DNA of 64,000 nucleotides, taken from contig JBFWXS010000001.1 of assembly GCA_050187175.1 (NCBI GenBank), positions 62,001 to 126,000 on the forward strand, written 5' to 3'. This stretch comes from Zeimonas sp050187175 (lineage in GTDB: Bacteria; Pseudomonadota; Gammaproteobacteria; Burkholderiales; Burkholderiaceae_E). The notes under the pieces were generated by a model. The model saw nothing but the letters and a program-made list of their open reading frames with translations. It was not told the origin of the DNA and did no database searches. How positions within the stretch are numbered: the stretch's first letter is position 1; every line of letters begins with the position of its first letter. Shown here piece after piece: positions 43,864 to 52,661 of this stretch. Position numbers and translations under genes: made by a program.

Positions 43864-44415
43864 GGGATCGCCAGCGAGGGAATTGGCGGATTGTAGCGCC
43901 CTGGCCGAGGCCGATCTTTGCGTAGGGTCGAAGGGGTGGGCGACGGGCGCGCGGGCGGCCGGGAGGACCGGAGGAGCCGCGCCGGGCGGACGGCGGGCCC
44001 CGCCAGGCGAGCGGCAGTGGGGCGACGGCGGGGGCGACGGCGGAGGCGACGGTGGAGACCGCGCCGGGTGAACGGCGAAGGATGGCGGAGGACCGAGCGC
44101 CGCCCGGCGGCCCGATCGTCCGGATGGGGCGGCGGACGAAGAAAGAAGGCCGGCCGGGGACGCGGATCGGCGGCCCTCCGGCCCCACCGGCCGCGCGGCG
44201 GCTGGCCTCTCGGAGCAAGCGGGCAGGTCAGCGCCCGCCCGCCGCGCCCGCCCGCCGCGCCCGCCCGCCGCNNNNNNNNNNNNNNNNNNNNNNNNNNNNN
44301 NNNNNNNNNNNNNNNNNNNNNNNNNNNNNNNNNNNNNNNNNNNNNNNNNNNNNNNNNNNNNNNNNNNNNNNGCGCCCGCCCGCCGCGCCCGCCCGCCGCG
44401 CCCGCCCGCCGCCGA
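43864..44415. other. GC-extreme, repeat-filled intergenic region with assembly gap
   Basis: About 550 bases (including 100 N) between gshA and the glucan synthase gene, with no convincing coding sequence despite open frames on both strands. Those frames encode only Gly/Arg/Pro-rich low-complexity peptide. It holds a 12-bp repeat (GGCGACGGCGGN x3, 44021-44056) and the 13-bp array described separately. The gshA promoter must lie here but is not recognisable. Confidence 0.8.
44231..44410 (-). repeat. 13-bp G-rich tandem repeat spanning the second assembly gap
   Basis: GCGCCCGCCCGCC is repeated three times perfectly on each side of the gap (44231-44269 and 44372-44410), with a partial unit at the left edge. 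On the minus strand, which is the coding strand of the glucan synthase gene, the unit is GGCGGGCGGGCGC, giving multiple GGG runs. It begins 6 bases beyond that gene's stop codon. The gap (44272-44371, 100 N) almost certainly hides more copies. G-quadruplex potential is inferred. Confidence 0.93.
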
Positions 44416-47187
44416 TCAACCGCCGTTGACAGGCATGGGACGATCCGGCGCGCCCAGCACGGCCGCGCCGGCTGCACCGGCCGAGGCAGCGGCGAGCGCG
44501 GTCGCCGCGCCTGCCGGTACGGGCGCCCCCGCACCGGAAGGGGCGCGCTCGGGCAGCTTGGCCAGCGCGGTGCACAGCAGCGCGGCCAGATACGGCAGTG
44601 ACTGCAGCGCCAGGATCGTCATCCACATCGCCGATTCGATGTGGCCGGGCTCGCGCGTGACCGCCATGCCGAACACGCAGACCCACAGTCCGGCCAGCAG
44701 CAGCAGCTCCTCGCGCACGGCGCCGTAGCCGTCGCTGGAGCCGCCGCCGGCTGGCTTGCTGCCCTTCTTGGTGATCTCGAACACGGCGCGGCGGAAGGTC
44801 AGGCCGCTGAAGACGCCGCGCGCGACGGCGTGCGACAGCGCCATGCCGGCCAGCGCCGAACCGGCGATGTCGCGCGGCGAGCAGCCGACGCGGCGCCAGT
44901 ACAGCAGCGGGCCGAACGCCGCCTTGACGACGAAGAACACGAACAGCGGCACCATGAACAGCGTGATCGGCAGGCTGAAGTACTGCGGCGCGGCCAGGAC
45001 GCCGACGGTCCAGGCCATGGCAGCGAACGCGAACACCAGATGCAGCGCATCACCGATCCACGACAGCCAGCCGGTCAGGAAATGGAAGCGCTGGCCGGCG
45101 CTGAGCCCCGAACCGCGCACCAGCGTCTGCCAGTGGCCCTTGAGAATCTGCATCGCGCCCTGCGCCCAGCGGCGGCGCTGCTTGCGGAACGCGGCGAAGT
45201 CGTCGGGAGTCAGGCCCTGGCCCATGACGCGGTCGACGTAGACGGTGGAGAAGCCGGCATCCATCAGCCGCAGGCCGAGCTCGGCATCCTCGCAGATCGT
45301 CCATTCGGCCCACTGACCGTGCTCGCGCAAGGCCTGCGCGCGGATCAGCGTCATGGTGCCGTGCTGGATGATCGCATCGCGCTCATTGCGATGATGCATG
45401 CCGATGCGGAAGAAGCCGTCGTACTCGAAGTTCATCATGCGGCGGAACGGCTGGCGGCCCCAGTCGCGATGCGCCTGCGGCGCCTGCACCACGGCTACCT
45501 TCTGATCCGCGAAATGGCCGACCAGCGAGCTGAGCCAGTCGCGCTTGACGACATAGTCGGCATCGACCACGCCGACGATCTCGGCCGCCGGGTCGGTCTG
45601 CTGCAGTCCGAAGTTCAGCGCGCCGGCCTTAAAGCCCGGCCAGCTCGGCAGATGGAAGAACTTGAAGCGCTCGCCCAGCCGCGCCACGTGTTCGGCGACG
45701 GGGCGCCACAGCGCTTCGTCCTTCGTATTATTGTCGATGACAAGCACTTCATAGTTGTCGTAGTCCAGCGCGCGCAGGCTGTCGATGGTGGCGATGACCA
45801 TCTCGGGCGGCTCGTTGCAGCAGGCCAGATGGATGGACACGCGCGGCTGCGGCGCGCCGGCCGGCAGCGGCTGGGGCTCGAAGCGGCGGCGCAGGTTGCC
45901 CGGCCAGAACATCTCGACGAACTCGAAGCCGTTGGCCAGCACTATGGCGATCATCGCCAGCAGCGACGGCAGCAGCACGATCAGCGCGAGCCAGTCGACG
46001 GGCCGCAGGTAGTAGTCGAACGGCAGCGCCACCAGCCACACGAGCAGCGACGCGCAGGCCTGGATCAGCGCAGCGAACAGCACCCGGCTCGCCAGCCGCA
46101 GATGCGGGAACAGCAGGCAGAAGGCGAGGATGGGCAGGAAGGCCAGCAGCGAGGCGGCGATCGCCTTGCCGCTCCAGTGCGGATCGGACTGGATCGGACC
46201 CTGCATCGCGAACTTCGGCGTGCGGTCGGCGTGCATGATGCCCCAGTAGGCGCCGGCCCGGCCTTCATTGGCCACTTTCCATGGCTGGTCGATCGCTTCC
46301 ATCAGGAAGTAGTCGAACTTGCGCGTCTTGGCCAGCGAAACGAACTCGCGGATGAAGCGGGCCTGATCATCGGGCGACGCGCGCGCGCCGTCGAAGCGGT
46401 CGCCCTGGCTGGGCCAGCCGATCTCGCCGATGACGATCTTCTTGTGCGGGAAGCGCCGCTGCAGCTGGTCCAGCCGTTCCAGCGCGTAGTTCAGCGCCTC
46501 GCTCGCGGGCAGCCCCTCCCAGTACGGCAGCAGGTGCACGGTAATGAAATCGACATGGCGCGCCAGCTCGGGATAGCGCATCCAGACGTGCCACGGCTCG
46601 GCGGTCGAGACCGGCACGTCGAGCTCGCGGCGCAGCTCGTTGAGATAGGCGATCAGCTCGCTGGCCTCGAGGTCGCCGCGCAGCATTGACTCGTTGCCGG
46701 CGATGACGCGGTCTATGCTGTGCTCGTTCTGCACCGCTTCCTTGACGGCCTCGATCTCGCGCCGGTTGTTCAACGAGCGTCGGTCGAACCAGACGCCGGC
46801 CGTCAGGCGCAGACCATGCTGGCCCGCCAGCGCCGGCAGCTCGGGAAACTCGCTCGAGCTGTAGGTCCGCAGCCGCTGCGTGTGGCGCGCGAGGATCGCC
46901 ATGTCGGCGTCGATCTCGCGCAGCGTGGGGAACTTGCGCTTGATCGGATCGTCCCAGCGCTGGAACACGTTGTAGGCCATGCCGGCCACCTTGCCGTCGA
47001 CGTCGGGCGCGTCGATCGGCCGATGCAGCGCCTGCCAGATCCACAGGTTGGCCAGCACGACGAGCATGGCGACCGCCACGGCCTTGACGCGGACCGGTGC
47101 GGGCATGGTGCTGACGAGATCGCGAAGGGCCGGAAACCAGGAACGAACCGACCCGCGGCTCGAACTACCGCCGCTCATGTATGACAT
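44416..47187 (-). CDS. Membrane beta-glucan synthase-like protein: GH17-like domain plus GT2 glycosyltransferase (NdvB-like)
   Basis: 923 residues. One N-terminal TM (VKAVAVAMLVVLANLWIW), then a periplasmic GH17-like domain (about 65-340) with acid/base Glu in IAGNESMLRGD and nucleophile Glu in VIGEIGWPSQG. A block of TM helices leads to the cytoplasmic GT2 domain (about 445-700): RVSIHLACCNEPPEMVIATI, VLVIDNNTKDEALW, VGVVDADYVVK (DxD), TICEDAELGLRLMDAG, RKQRRRWAQGAMQILKGHW (Q-x-x-R-W). Four or more TM helices and an Ala-rich tail end it. The architecture matches rhizobial NdvB-type cyclic beta-1,3/1,6-glucan synthases. Start at 47187 with AAGAGG 9 bases upstream. Divergent from a second GH17 gene. 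Confidence 0.9.
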   Translation of the reverse strand: MSYMSGGSSSRGSVRSWFPALRDLVSTMPAPVRVKAVAVAMLVVLANLWIWQALHRPIDAPDVDGKVAGMAYNVFQRWDDPIKRKFPTLREIDADMAILARHTQRLRTYSSSEFPELPALAGQHGLRLTAGVWFDRRSLNNRREIEAVKEAVQNEHSIDRVIAGNESMLRGDLEASELIAYLNELRRELDVPVSTAEPWHVWMRYPELARHVDFITVHLLPYWEGLPASEALNYALERLDQLQRRFPHKKIVIGEIGWPSQGDRFDGARASPDDQARFIREFVSLAKTRKFDYFLMEAIDQPWKVANEGRAGAYWGIMHADRTPKFAMQGPIQSDPHWSGKAIAASLLAFLPILAFCLLFPHLRLASRVLFAALIQACASLLVWLVALPFDYYLRPVDWLALIVLLPSLLAMIAIVLANGFEFVEMFWPGNLRRRFEPQPLPAGAPQPRVSIHLACCNEPPEMVIATIDSLRALDYDNYEVLVIDNNTKDEALWRPVAEHVARLGERFKFFHLPSWPGFKAGALNFGLQQTDPAAEIVGVVDADYVVKRDWLSSLVGHFADQKVAVVQAPQAHRDWGRQPFRRMMNFEYDGFFRIGMHHRNERDAIIQHGTMTLIRAQALREHGQWAEWTICEDAELGLRLMDAGFSTVYVDRVMGQGLTPDDFAAFRKQRRRWAQGAMQILKGHWQTLVRGSGLSAGQRFHFLTGWLSWIGDALHLVFAFAAMAWTVGVLAAPQYFSLPITLFMVPLFVFFVVKAAFGPLLYWRRVGCSPRDIAGSALAGMALSHAVARGVFSGLTFRRAVFEITKKGSKPAGGGSSDGYGAVREELLLLAGLWVCVFGMAVTREPGHIESAMWMTILALQSLPYLAALLCTALAKLPERAPSGAGAPVPAGAATALAAASAGAAGAAVLGAPDRPMPVNGG

Positions 47188-47266
47188 CGATGAAAACCTC
47201 TTGCTGGGGACTCAGCGCCGACGTGGTGAACGAAATTGATGCAAGCTCCGGGCGAGCCCGCAAAAG

Positions 47267-47294
47267 GACTCAGACGAACTGACTCAAACGAATT
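47267..47294. promoter_or_regulatory. Tandem 14-bp direct repeat in the divergent glucan promoter region
   Basis: GACTCAGACGAACT and GACTCAAACGAATT are adjacent (12 of 14 identical) in the 149-bp region between the two divergent glucan genes. A tandem site of this spacing suits a response regulator dimer, but no regulator gene is adjacent. Confidence 0.45.
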
Positions 47295-47336
47295 GGCGTC
47301 GGCCGGGTTGACGCCGGCAAACCCCAAGCAATCGAT

Positions 47337-49118
47337 ATGCCCGTTGCGACGAGAACGCTGCTCTGGTCCCTGCTGTTCGCGCTGACCGCCATCGGCAGCG
47401 TGATCTGGCAGGCCTGGCCGCGCGAAGTGCCCGAGGCCGGCGTGGAACGCGTCGACTGCGTGTCGTACGCGCCGTTCCGGCTGCCCGGCGAATCGCCGTT
47501 CGACGAGACGGCGCGAGTCTCGCGCGCCCGCATCGCCGAGGACCTGCGGCTGCTGTCGGCGCGCACGCAATGCGTGCGCACCTACTCGATCGACCAGGGC
47601 CTCGATCAGGTGCCCGAGGTCGCGCGTGAGCTCGGCATGCAGGTGCTGATGGGCGTCTGGCTCAACCGCGACCGCGCCCGGAACGCTGTCGAACTGCAGC
47701 GCGCGCTGGCCCTCACGCAGGCGCATCGCGACGTGGTGCGCGCGCTGGTCGTCGGCAACGAGGTGATGCTGCGCCGGGAGCTGGCCGAGCACGAACTGCT
47801 GGCGCTGCTCCAGCAGGCGCGCGCCGGGGCCGGCGTGCCGGTCACCTATGCCGACGTCTGGGAGTTCTGGCACAAGCATCCGCGGCTGGCCGGCGCGGTG
47901 GACTTCATCACGATCCACATCCTGCCGTATTGGGAGGACGAGCCCGTCGGCGTCGACGAGGCCGTGACGCACGTGGTCGACATCTACCGGCAGATGCAGC
48001 AGGCATTTCCGGGCCGCACGCTGCTGATCGGCGAAACGGGCTGGCCGCGCGCCGGACGCGCACGCCGGCAGGCCGAGCCCGGCGTGGTCGAGCAGGCGCG
48101 TTTCGTGCGCGGCTTCGTCGCCGAGGCTCACGCGCAGCGATTGCCGTACAACCTGATCGAGGGCTTCGACCAGCCGTGGAAGCGTCACCTCGAGGGTGCC
48201 ATGGGCGGCTACTGGGGACTGTTCGACAGCGCCGGCCGCCCGGCCTTCCCGTGGCACGGCCCGATCGCGCCCGAGGCGCGCTGGCGCGAACCGCTGCTGG
48301 CCGGCGGCGCGGCCATGCTGCTCGCCGGCGCGCTTGCGCTGTTCCGGCAGCGGCGCGAGATCGGCCTGTCCGTTCCGCCCGGCCGGCGCGGTGTCGACGG
48401 CGCAGCGCTGGGCGCGCAGCTGCTGTGCGGGCTCGCCGTCGGCATCGTGCTGCACGTCCAGTGGCGCTATGTGCAAACCTGGCATCGCGATGCGCTCGAG
48501 CTGGCGATCGGCGGCGGCGGAGCGGTGTTGGGCGCGCTCATGGTCTGGCTGGCCGTCCGGCGCGCGGGCGGGTGCGGCGAGGCGAACGGATACGTCGACC
48601 CGGCCGGAGGTGCCGCCCCCGGTCGCGCTGCGCCCGGCCGCGCTGCGCAGCTCCCCGGCCTTGCCGAGCTGCTGCGTATCCCGTCCGCGAGCACGAGCGC
48701 CGCACCGTCGCGGCCCCCGACCAGCGAGGCCTTGCTGTCGGCCTTGCGCGCACTGTTCCTGTTCGGCGCCGCCGCGACCCTGCTGCTGCTGGTCTTCGAC
48801 GCGCGCTATCGCGGCTTTCCGTGGCCGCTGTTCGCCCTGCCGACCGGCGCGATGCTGCTGCTCGCCGCGCAGGGACAGCGGCTGCCGCCCGACGCGCGCG
48901 AGGAGCGGCTGCTGGCCGGCGTCATGGTCGCGGCCGCGCCGCTCGTGGCGCTGCTGGAGCGGCCCAGCAATCTCGCGGCGCTCGGCTTCCTCGCGCTGCT
49001 GCTGGCGCTGGCCGCCGCCTGCTTCGGTCTGCCGCATCAGAAACCGGGACGCGGCGCGGTTCGCACCAGTACCAGCGCGCCGAGCAGCGCGGCAAGCGCA
49101 GACGGCTCGAACGAGTAG
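47337..49118 (+). CDS. Membrane-anchored GH17-like beta-1,3-glucanase/transglycosylase (NdvC-like partner)
   Basis: 593 residues. N-terminal TM (LLWSLLFALTAIGSVIWQ), then a GH17 domain (about 40-320): CVSYAPFRLPGESPF, acid/base Glu in ALVVGNEVMLRRE, TIHILPYWEDEPV, nucleophile Glu in LLIGETGWPRAG, GFDQPWKRHLEGAMGGYWGL. The C-terminal half has about seven hydrophobic helices separated by Pro/Ala-rich loops. It resembles the GH17 half of its divergent neighbour, so the pair probably remodels and synthesises a beta-1,3-glucan together. The last 82 bases overlap the convergent membrane-protein gene. The RBS is poor. Confidence 0.85.
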   Translation: MPVATRTLLWSLLFALTAIGSVIWQAWPREVPEAGVERVDCVSYAPFRLPGESPFDETARVSRARIAEDLRLLSARTQCVRTYSIDQGLDQVPEVARELGMQVLMGVWLNRDRARNAVELQRALALTQAHRDVVRALVVGNEVMLRRELAEHELLALLQQARAGAGVPVTYADVWEFWHKHPRLAGAVDFITIHILPYWEDEPVGVDEAVTHVVDIYRQMQQAFPGRTLLIGETGWPRAGRARRQAEPGVVEQARFVRGFVAEAHAQRLPYNLIEGFDQPWKRHLEGAMGGYWGLFDSAGRPAFPWHGPIAPEARWREPLLAGGAAMLLAGALALFRQRREIGLSVPPGRRGVDGAALGAQLLCGLAVGIVLHVQWRYVQTWHRDALELAIGGGGAVLGALMVWLAVRRAGGCGEANGYVDPAGGAAPGRAAPGRAAQLPGLAELLRIPSASTSAAPSRPPTSEALLSALRALFLFGAAATLLLLVFDARYRGFPWPLFALPTGAMLLLAAQGQRLPPDAREERLLAGVMVAAAPLVALLERPSNLAALGFLALLLALAAACFGLPHQKPGRGAVRTSTSAPSSAASADGSNE

Positions 49119-49453
49119 AGCACCAGCCCCGCGCTGCCGAGCGCGAGAGCCAGCTGCGCCCAGCCTGCGCTGCGCCGCCATGTGGCATAGGCGCCGACCG
49201 CCAGCGCGACCCAGCCGATGCCCTGCGTGATAAAGGTCAGCAGCAGCACGGAACGCAGCGCGCACCAGCCGGTCCATGGCGCGGGGTCGCACAGATGAGC
49301 GATCGCCGGCGGCTCGACCACGGCGTGCCGCAGCAGCTGCGCCACGGCGAAGGCGGCCAGCGCCGGCCATGCGGCCGCGGCCAGCCGTGCGATCGCGGGC
49401 CGCGTCAACGCAGCGGGAGCCTTGGCGCCGGAGGGGGCTGGGGCGCGGCTCAT
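49037..49453 (-). CDS. Small integral membrane protein of unknown function
   Basis: 138 residues with about four hydrophobic segments: IARLAAAAWPALAAFAVAQL, SVLLLTFITQGIGWVALAVG, WAQLALALGSAGLVLYSF, ALAALLGALVLV. I recognise no family. The alternation of helices and polar loops looks genuinely coding, and it overlaps the end of the GH17 gene tail-to-tail by 82 bp, suggesting a conserved neighbour of the glucan locus. The alternative is that the end of the GH17 frame is overextended. Confidence 0.6.
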   Translation of the reverse strand: MSRAPAPSGAKAPAALTRPAIARLAAAAWPALAAFAVAQLLRHAVVEPPAIAHLCDPAPWTGWCALRSVLLLTFITQGIGWVALAVGAYATWRRSAGWAQLALALGSAGLVLYSFEPSALAALLGALVLVRTAPRPGF

Positions 49454-49759
49454 CTGCGGCCGGCCTCCGGGGCTCGGCGACCGCTCTCGAAGGGCCGATT
49501 GCCTCGGGCGCCGGTTCGATTGTCCTTGTCCATGGGCCGCGATTCTAGGCAGTGCCGCGCGGCAGCCCTGCCGAATGCCCTGTCGGCCGACGCGGAAAGG
49601 ATAGGAAGCATGGAAAGCGGAGGCGGCACAGAAAGCAGAAAAGGCGCGCCGTCACGGCCGCGCCTCCCTGCTGCTGCGCCGCCTGAGCGGCGCCCTTCTT
49701 CCGCGCCTGGCGGCGGACCTGCCCGGACATCATCCGGCAGGGATCCGCCCGCTCGCCCA
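49454..49759. other. Intergenic region downstream of amtB
   Basis: About 306 bases between the small membrane-protein gene and the amtB stop. Apart from the terminator hairpin at 49636-49665 and a Ser/Arg-rich open frame with no family resemblance, I see nothing in it. Confidence 0.6.
49636..49665 (-). terminator. Intrinsic terminator of the porin-glnK-amtB operon
   Basis: Read on the minus strand: AGGCGCG, a 10-base loop, CGCGCCT, then TTTCTGCTTTCT. It is a 7-bp GC stem with a U-rich tail about 95 bases after the amtB stop. Confidence 0.75.
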
Positions 49760-51250
49760 TCACATGTGATAGGCCGACTCGCCGTGCGACACGATGTCCA
49801 GGCCTTCGCGCTCTTCGTCCTCGGCGACGCGCAGCCCGACGATCATGTCGACGATCTTGTAGCAGATCGCCGCGACGACACCCGACCAGACGATGGTGAT
49901 GACCACGCCCTTCAACTGGACCGCCAGCTGGCTGGCGATCGAGAAGTCGGGACCGCCGGTGCCGCCCAGGCCGGGCGCGTTGAACACGCCGGTCAGCAGC
50001 GCGCCGACGATGCCGCCCACGCCGTGCACGCCGAACACGTCGAACGAATCGTCCGCGCCGTGCAGCCGCTTCAGGCCGTTGACCGCCCACAGGCAGATGA
50101 AGCCGGCAGCCAGGCCGATGACGATGGCGCCCATCGGACCGACCAGTCCCGCCGCCGGCGTGATGCCGACGAGGCCGGCCACTGCGCCCGACGCGGCGCC
50201 CAGCATCGACGCCTTGCCGCGGCCCATCGCTTCGCCTGCGCACCAGGCCAGCGTCGCAGCGCCGGTCGCCAGCAGCGTGTTCAGCAGCGCCAGCGCGGCG
50301 CCCGCGTTCGACTCGAGGTTCGAGCCGGCATTGAAGCCGAACCAGCCCACCCACAGCAGCGAGGCACCGACCATGGTCAGCGTCAGCGAATGCGGAGGCA
50401 TCGCTTCGCGGCCGTAGCCGAGCCGCTTGCCGACCATGATCGCGCCGACCAGACCGGCCACGCCGGCGTTGATGTGCACCACGGTGCCGCCTGCGAAGTC
50501 GAGCGCGCCGTCCTTGAACAGCAGGCCTTCGCCGTACCACACCATGTGCGCGATCGGCAGGTAGCTGAACGTGAACCACAGCACCGAGAACAGCAGCACG
50601 GCCGAGAACTTGATGCGTTCAGCGAACGAACCGACGATCAGCGCCGTGGTGATGCCGGCGAAGGTCGCCTGGAACGCGACGAACACGTACTCGGGCAGCT
50701 TCACGCCCTCAGTGAAGGTATCGGCCAGCGTTTCCACCGATACGCCCCTCAGGAAGATCTTCTCGAGCGACCCGAAGAATGCGCCTGTGCCGGTGAACGC
50801 CATGCTGTAGCCGTAGATCACCCATAGCAGCGTGATCAGCGAGAACACGACGAAGACCTGCATCAGCACCGACAGCATGTTCTTCGTGCGCGCCAGCCCG
50901 CCGTAGAACAATGCCAGGCCCGGCACCGTCATCGCGATGACCAGGACAGTGGACACCATCATCCATGCCACGTCCCCTTTGTTCACCGTCGGTGCCGCTG
51001 CGGCGGCCGGTTCCGCCGCGGCCGCGGCCGGAGCGGCTGCCGGTGCGCCGGCAGCCGGCGCTTCAGCAGCCGGTGCCGCCGGCGTCGCGGCCGGCGCGGA
51101 CGCATCGCCGGCCGGCGCCTGCGCCAGCAGCATGGGCGCCATGGCAGTAGCCGCTGCGTCGGCGGTGACGCCCGACTGCGCGGCAAGGGCCGCGACAGGT
51201 GCCAGCAGCAGGGCCAGGCACAGGGCAAAGACTCGGGTCAGGGATTTCAT
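49760..51250 (-). CDS. amtB: Ammonium transporter
   Basis: 496 residues from the ATG at 51250 (GGAGG upstream). Signal peptide LTRVFALCLALLLAPVAALA, then an unusually long Ala/Pro-rich periplasmic linker (about 35-90), then the eleven-helix Amt channel: WMMVSTVLVIAMTVPGLALF, LITLLWVIYGYSMAFTGTGA, FAGGTVVHINAGVAGLVGAI, LWVGWFGFNAGSNLESNAGA, VFGVHGVGGIVGALLTGVFN (twin-His region). It imports NH4+/NH3 across the inner membrane and is blocked by GlnK. It lies 59 bp after glnK under the sigma-54 promoter. Confidence 0.96.
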   Translation of the reverse strand: MKSLTRVFALCLALLLAPVAALAAQSGVTADAAATAMAPMLLAQAPAGDASAPAATPAAPAAEAPAAGAPAAAPAAAAAEPAAAAAPTVNKGDVAWMMVSTVLVIAMTVPGLALFYGGLARTKNMLSVLMQVFVVFSLITLLWVIYGYSMAFTGTGAFFGSLEKIFLRGVSVETLADTFTEGVKLPEYVFVAFQATFAGITTALIVGSFAERIKFSAVLLFSVLWFTFSYLPIAHMVWYGEGLLFKDGALDFAGGTVVHINAGVAGLVGAIMVGKRLGYGREAMPPHSLTLTMVGASLLWVGWFGFNAGSNLESNAGAALALLNTLLATGAATLAWCAGEAMGRGKASMLGAASGAVAGLVGITPAAGLVGPMGAIVIGLAAGFICLWAVNGLKRLHGADDSFDVFGVHGVGGIVGALLTGVFNAPGLGGTGGPDFSIASQLAVQLKGVVITIVWSGVVAAICYKIVDMIVGLRVAEDEEREGLDIVSHGESAYHM

Positions 51251-51309
51251 GAGAGAAGCCTCCGATAGCGGATGCGAGCGCGCTGGCGCTGCATGAGCGG
51301 TCCTAGTTT

Positions 51310-51648
51310 TCACAGCGCCTCGTTGCCGGTTTCGCCGGTGCGGATACGCACGACTTGTTCCAGGTCGTAGACGAAGATCTTGCCGTCGCCGATCTTGCCG
51401 GTGCGCGCGGCGCCTTCGATCGCTTCGATGGCGCGGTCCACCAGCGCATCGGCCACCGCGACTTCGATCTTCACCTTGGGCAGGAAGTCGACCACGTACT
51501 CGGCGCCCCGATACAGCTCCGTGTGGCCCTTCTGCCGGCCGAAGCCCTTGACCTCGGTGACGGTGATCCCCTGCACGCCGATCCCCGACAGCGCTTCGCG
51601 CACTTCGTCGAGCTTGAACGGCTTGATGATGGCGGTGATGAGTTTCAT
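51310..51648 (-). CDS. glnK: Nitrogen regulatory protein PII (GlnK type)
   Basis: 112 residues from the ATG at 51648 (GGAGGAT upstream). MKLITAIIKPFKLDEVREAL at the N-terminus, Tyr51 in the T-loop (GHTELYRGAEYVVDFLP) as the uridylylation site, B-loop AARTGKIGDGKIFV, C-loop VVRIRTGETG. It senses 2-oxoglutarate and ATP/ADP, and its linkage to amtB identifies it as GlnK rather than GlnB. It lies 52 bp after the TorF-type porin gene. Confidence 0.97.
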   Translation of the reverse strand: MKLITAIIKPFKLDEVREALSGIGVQGITVTEVKGFGRQKGHTELYRGAEYVVDFLPKVKIEVAVADALVDRAIEAIEGAARTGKIGDGKIFVYDLEQVVRIRTGETGNEAL

Positions 51649-51700
51649 ACGATCCTCCATGCGCAGCCGGCTCGCGCCGGCCGCAATGACGACGACAGAC

Positions 51701-52486
51701 TCAGAACGTCTTGCTGACCGACAGCACGACTGTTCCCTTGCCAAGGTCCTTGTTGTAGGCGTTGCGATAGCACTGGCCTTCGCCGCCTTTCGCATCGGTA
51801 TCGATGTAGGCCAGACCGACCGTCAGGCCGACGATCTCCTTCGACACGCCGAGCTTCCAGTCGGTGTACGAGCAGTCGCGGCGCGAACGGACCTGGATGC
51901 CGTCGACCGAACCGGACGGAATGATCTGGTGGCCGACGTGCGCGCCGAGCACGAAGCCGCTGCCCAGCTCGAAGTTGCCCGACAGATCGATATAGCCGGC
52001 GCCCTTGCTGTCGACCACGCCGAACAGGTTGCTGACGCTGTGCGAGTACTTCAGCGTCAGCATCTTCCAAGTGCCTGCCACGTACAGCTCGGTCGTGTTC
52101 GGCGAGGTGAAGCCCGACGGATAGCGGCCCGGGTAGTAGTAGTGCAGCACGCCGATGTCGTAGCCGAAGTCGCCGGCGCTGCCCTTGAAGCCGGCGTACC
52201 AGTCGGTCTCTACGCTGTTGCTCGCACCCGCGTCCGACAGCCAGCTGACGTTGGTCCACCAAGTGCCGGCGTAGAAGCCGCTGGCGTGCGAGTAATCGAA
52301 GCCCCCCTGCACGGCGGGCTTGCCGTTGGTCTGGTTGATGCCGCGATAGCGATACTCCGAGACCAGGCTCAGATTGCCGCTGAACGTATGCGGCGAGGCG
52401 GCCGGCGCGGATTGCGCCGCCGCGTACGTTGGCAGGCCTGCAATGGCCGCTGTAGCCAGCGAGACGGCGACGAGGGCTTTCTTCAT
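51701..52486 (-). CDS. TorF family putative outer-membrane porin
   Basis: 261 residues. Sec signal MKKALVAVSLATAAIAGLPT with AAAQ cleavage. Beta-barrel sequence with alternating aromatic strands: FSGNLSLVSEYRYRGINQT (family signature), GKPAVQGGFDYSHASGFYAG, GDFGYDIGVLHYYYPG, TELYVAGTWKMLTLKYSHSV, terminal aromatic Phe (VVLSVSKTF). First gene of the operon with glnK and amtB, so it is likely a nitrogen-regulated channel for a small nitrogen compound. That substrate link is inference. Confidence 0.92.
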   Translation of the reverse strand: MKKALVAVSLATAAIAGLPTYAAAQSAPAASPHTFSGNLSLVSEYRYRGINQTNGKPAVQGGFDYSHASGFYAGTWWTNVSWLSDAGASNSVETDWYAGFKGSAGDFGYDIGVLHYYYPGRYPSGFTSPNTTELYVAGTWKMLTLKYSHSVSNLFGVVDSKGAGYIDLSGNFELGSGFVLGAHVGHQIIPSGSVDGIQVRSRRDCSYTDWKLGVSKEIVGLTVGLAYIDTDAKGGEGQCYRNAYNKDLGKGTVVLSVSKTF

Positions 52487-52556
52487 GATCGGGCTCTCCT
52501 GATGAAAAAGGTGTGATCTGGGCCGGGATGCGAACCGAAACCGCCGGACCCTGAAC

Positions 52557-52572
52557 AGCATTTCTTGTGCCA
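52557..52572 (-). promoter_or_regulatory. Sigma-54 promoter for porin-glnK-amtB
   Basis: Read on the minus strand: TGGCACAAGAAATGCT. The GG (-24) and GC (-12) doublets have exact sigma-54 spacing, and the flanks match TGGCAC-N5-TTGCW in all but one base. It lies 70 bp before the porin ATG and fits nitrogen control of the operon. Confidence 0.85.
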
Positions 52573-52661
52573 GGCGCGATTCGCAGCGCCGGCGTCCTAA
52601 AGCCTGGGTTTGATGCATGGCTGCGGCGCAGCGCGCGCCGGCTTGGTGCGCGCCGCGCTCG

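Noticed and set aside
43864..44187. N-terminal extension of gshA by 108 codons
   Set aside because: The extension is Pro/Arg/Ala low complexity from GC-extreme repeat DNA and lacks homology-like pattern; the enzyme family starts near MSAPLQDFERRI.
44426..46689. Large plus-strand frames opposite the glucan synthase gene
   Set aside because: Composition is His/Gln/Arg-rich, typical of antisense reading of GC-rich coding DNA; the minus-strand product is unmistakable.
49545..50579. Arg-rich minus-strand frame overlapping amtB
   Set aside because: It is a frame-shifted shadow of amtB with no plausible start or family.
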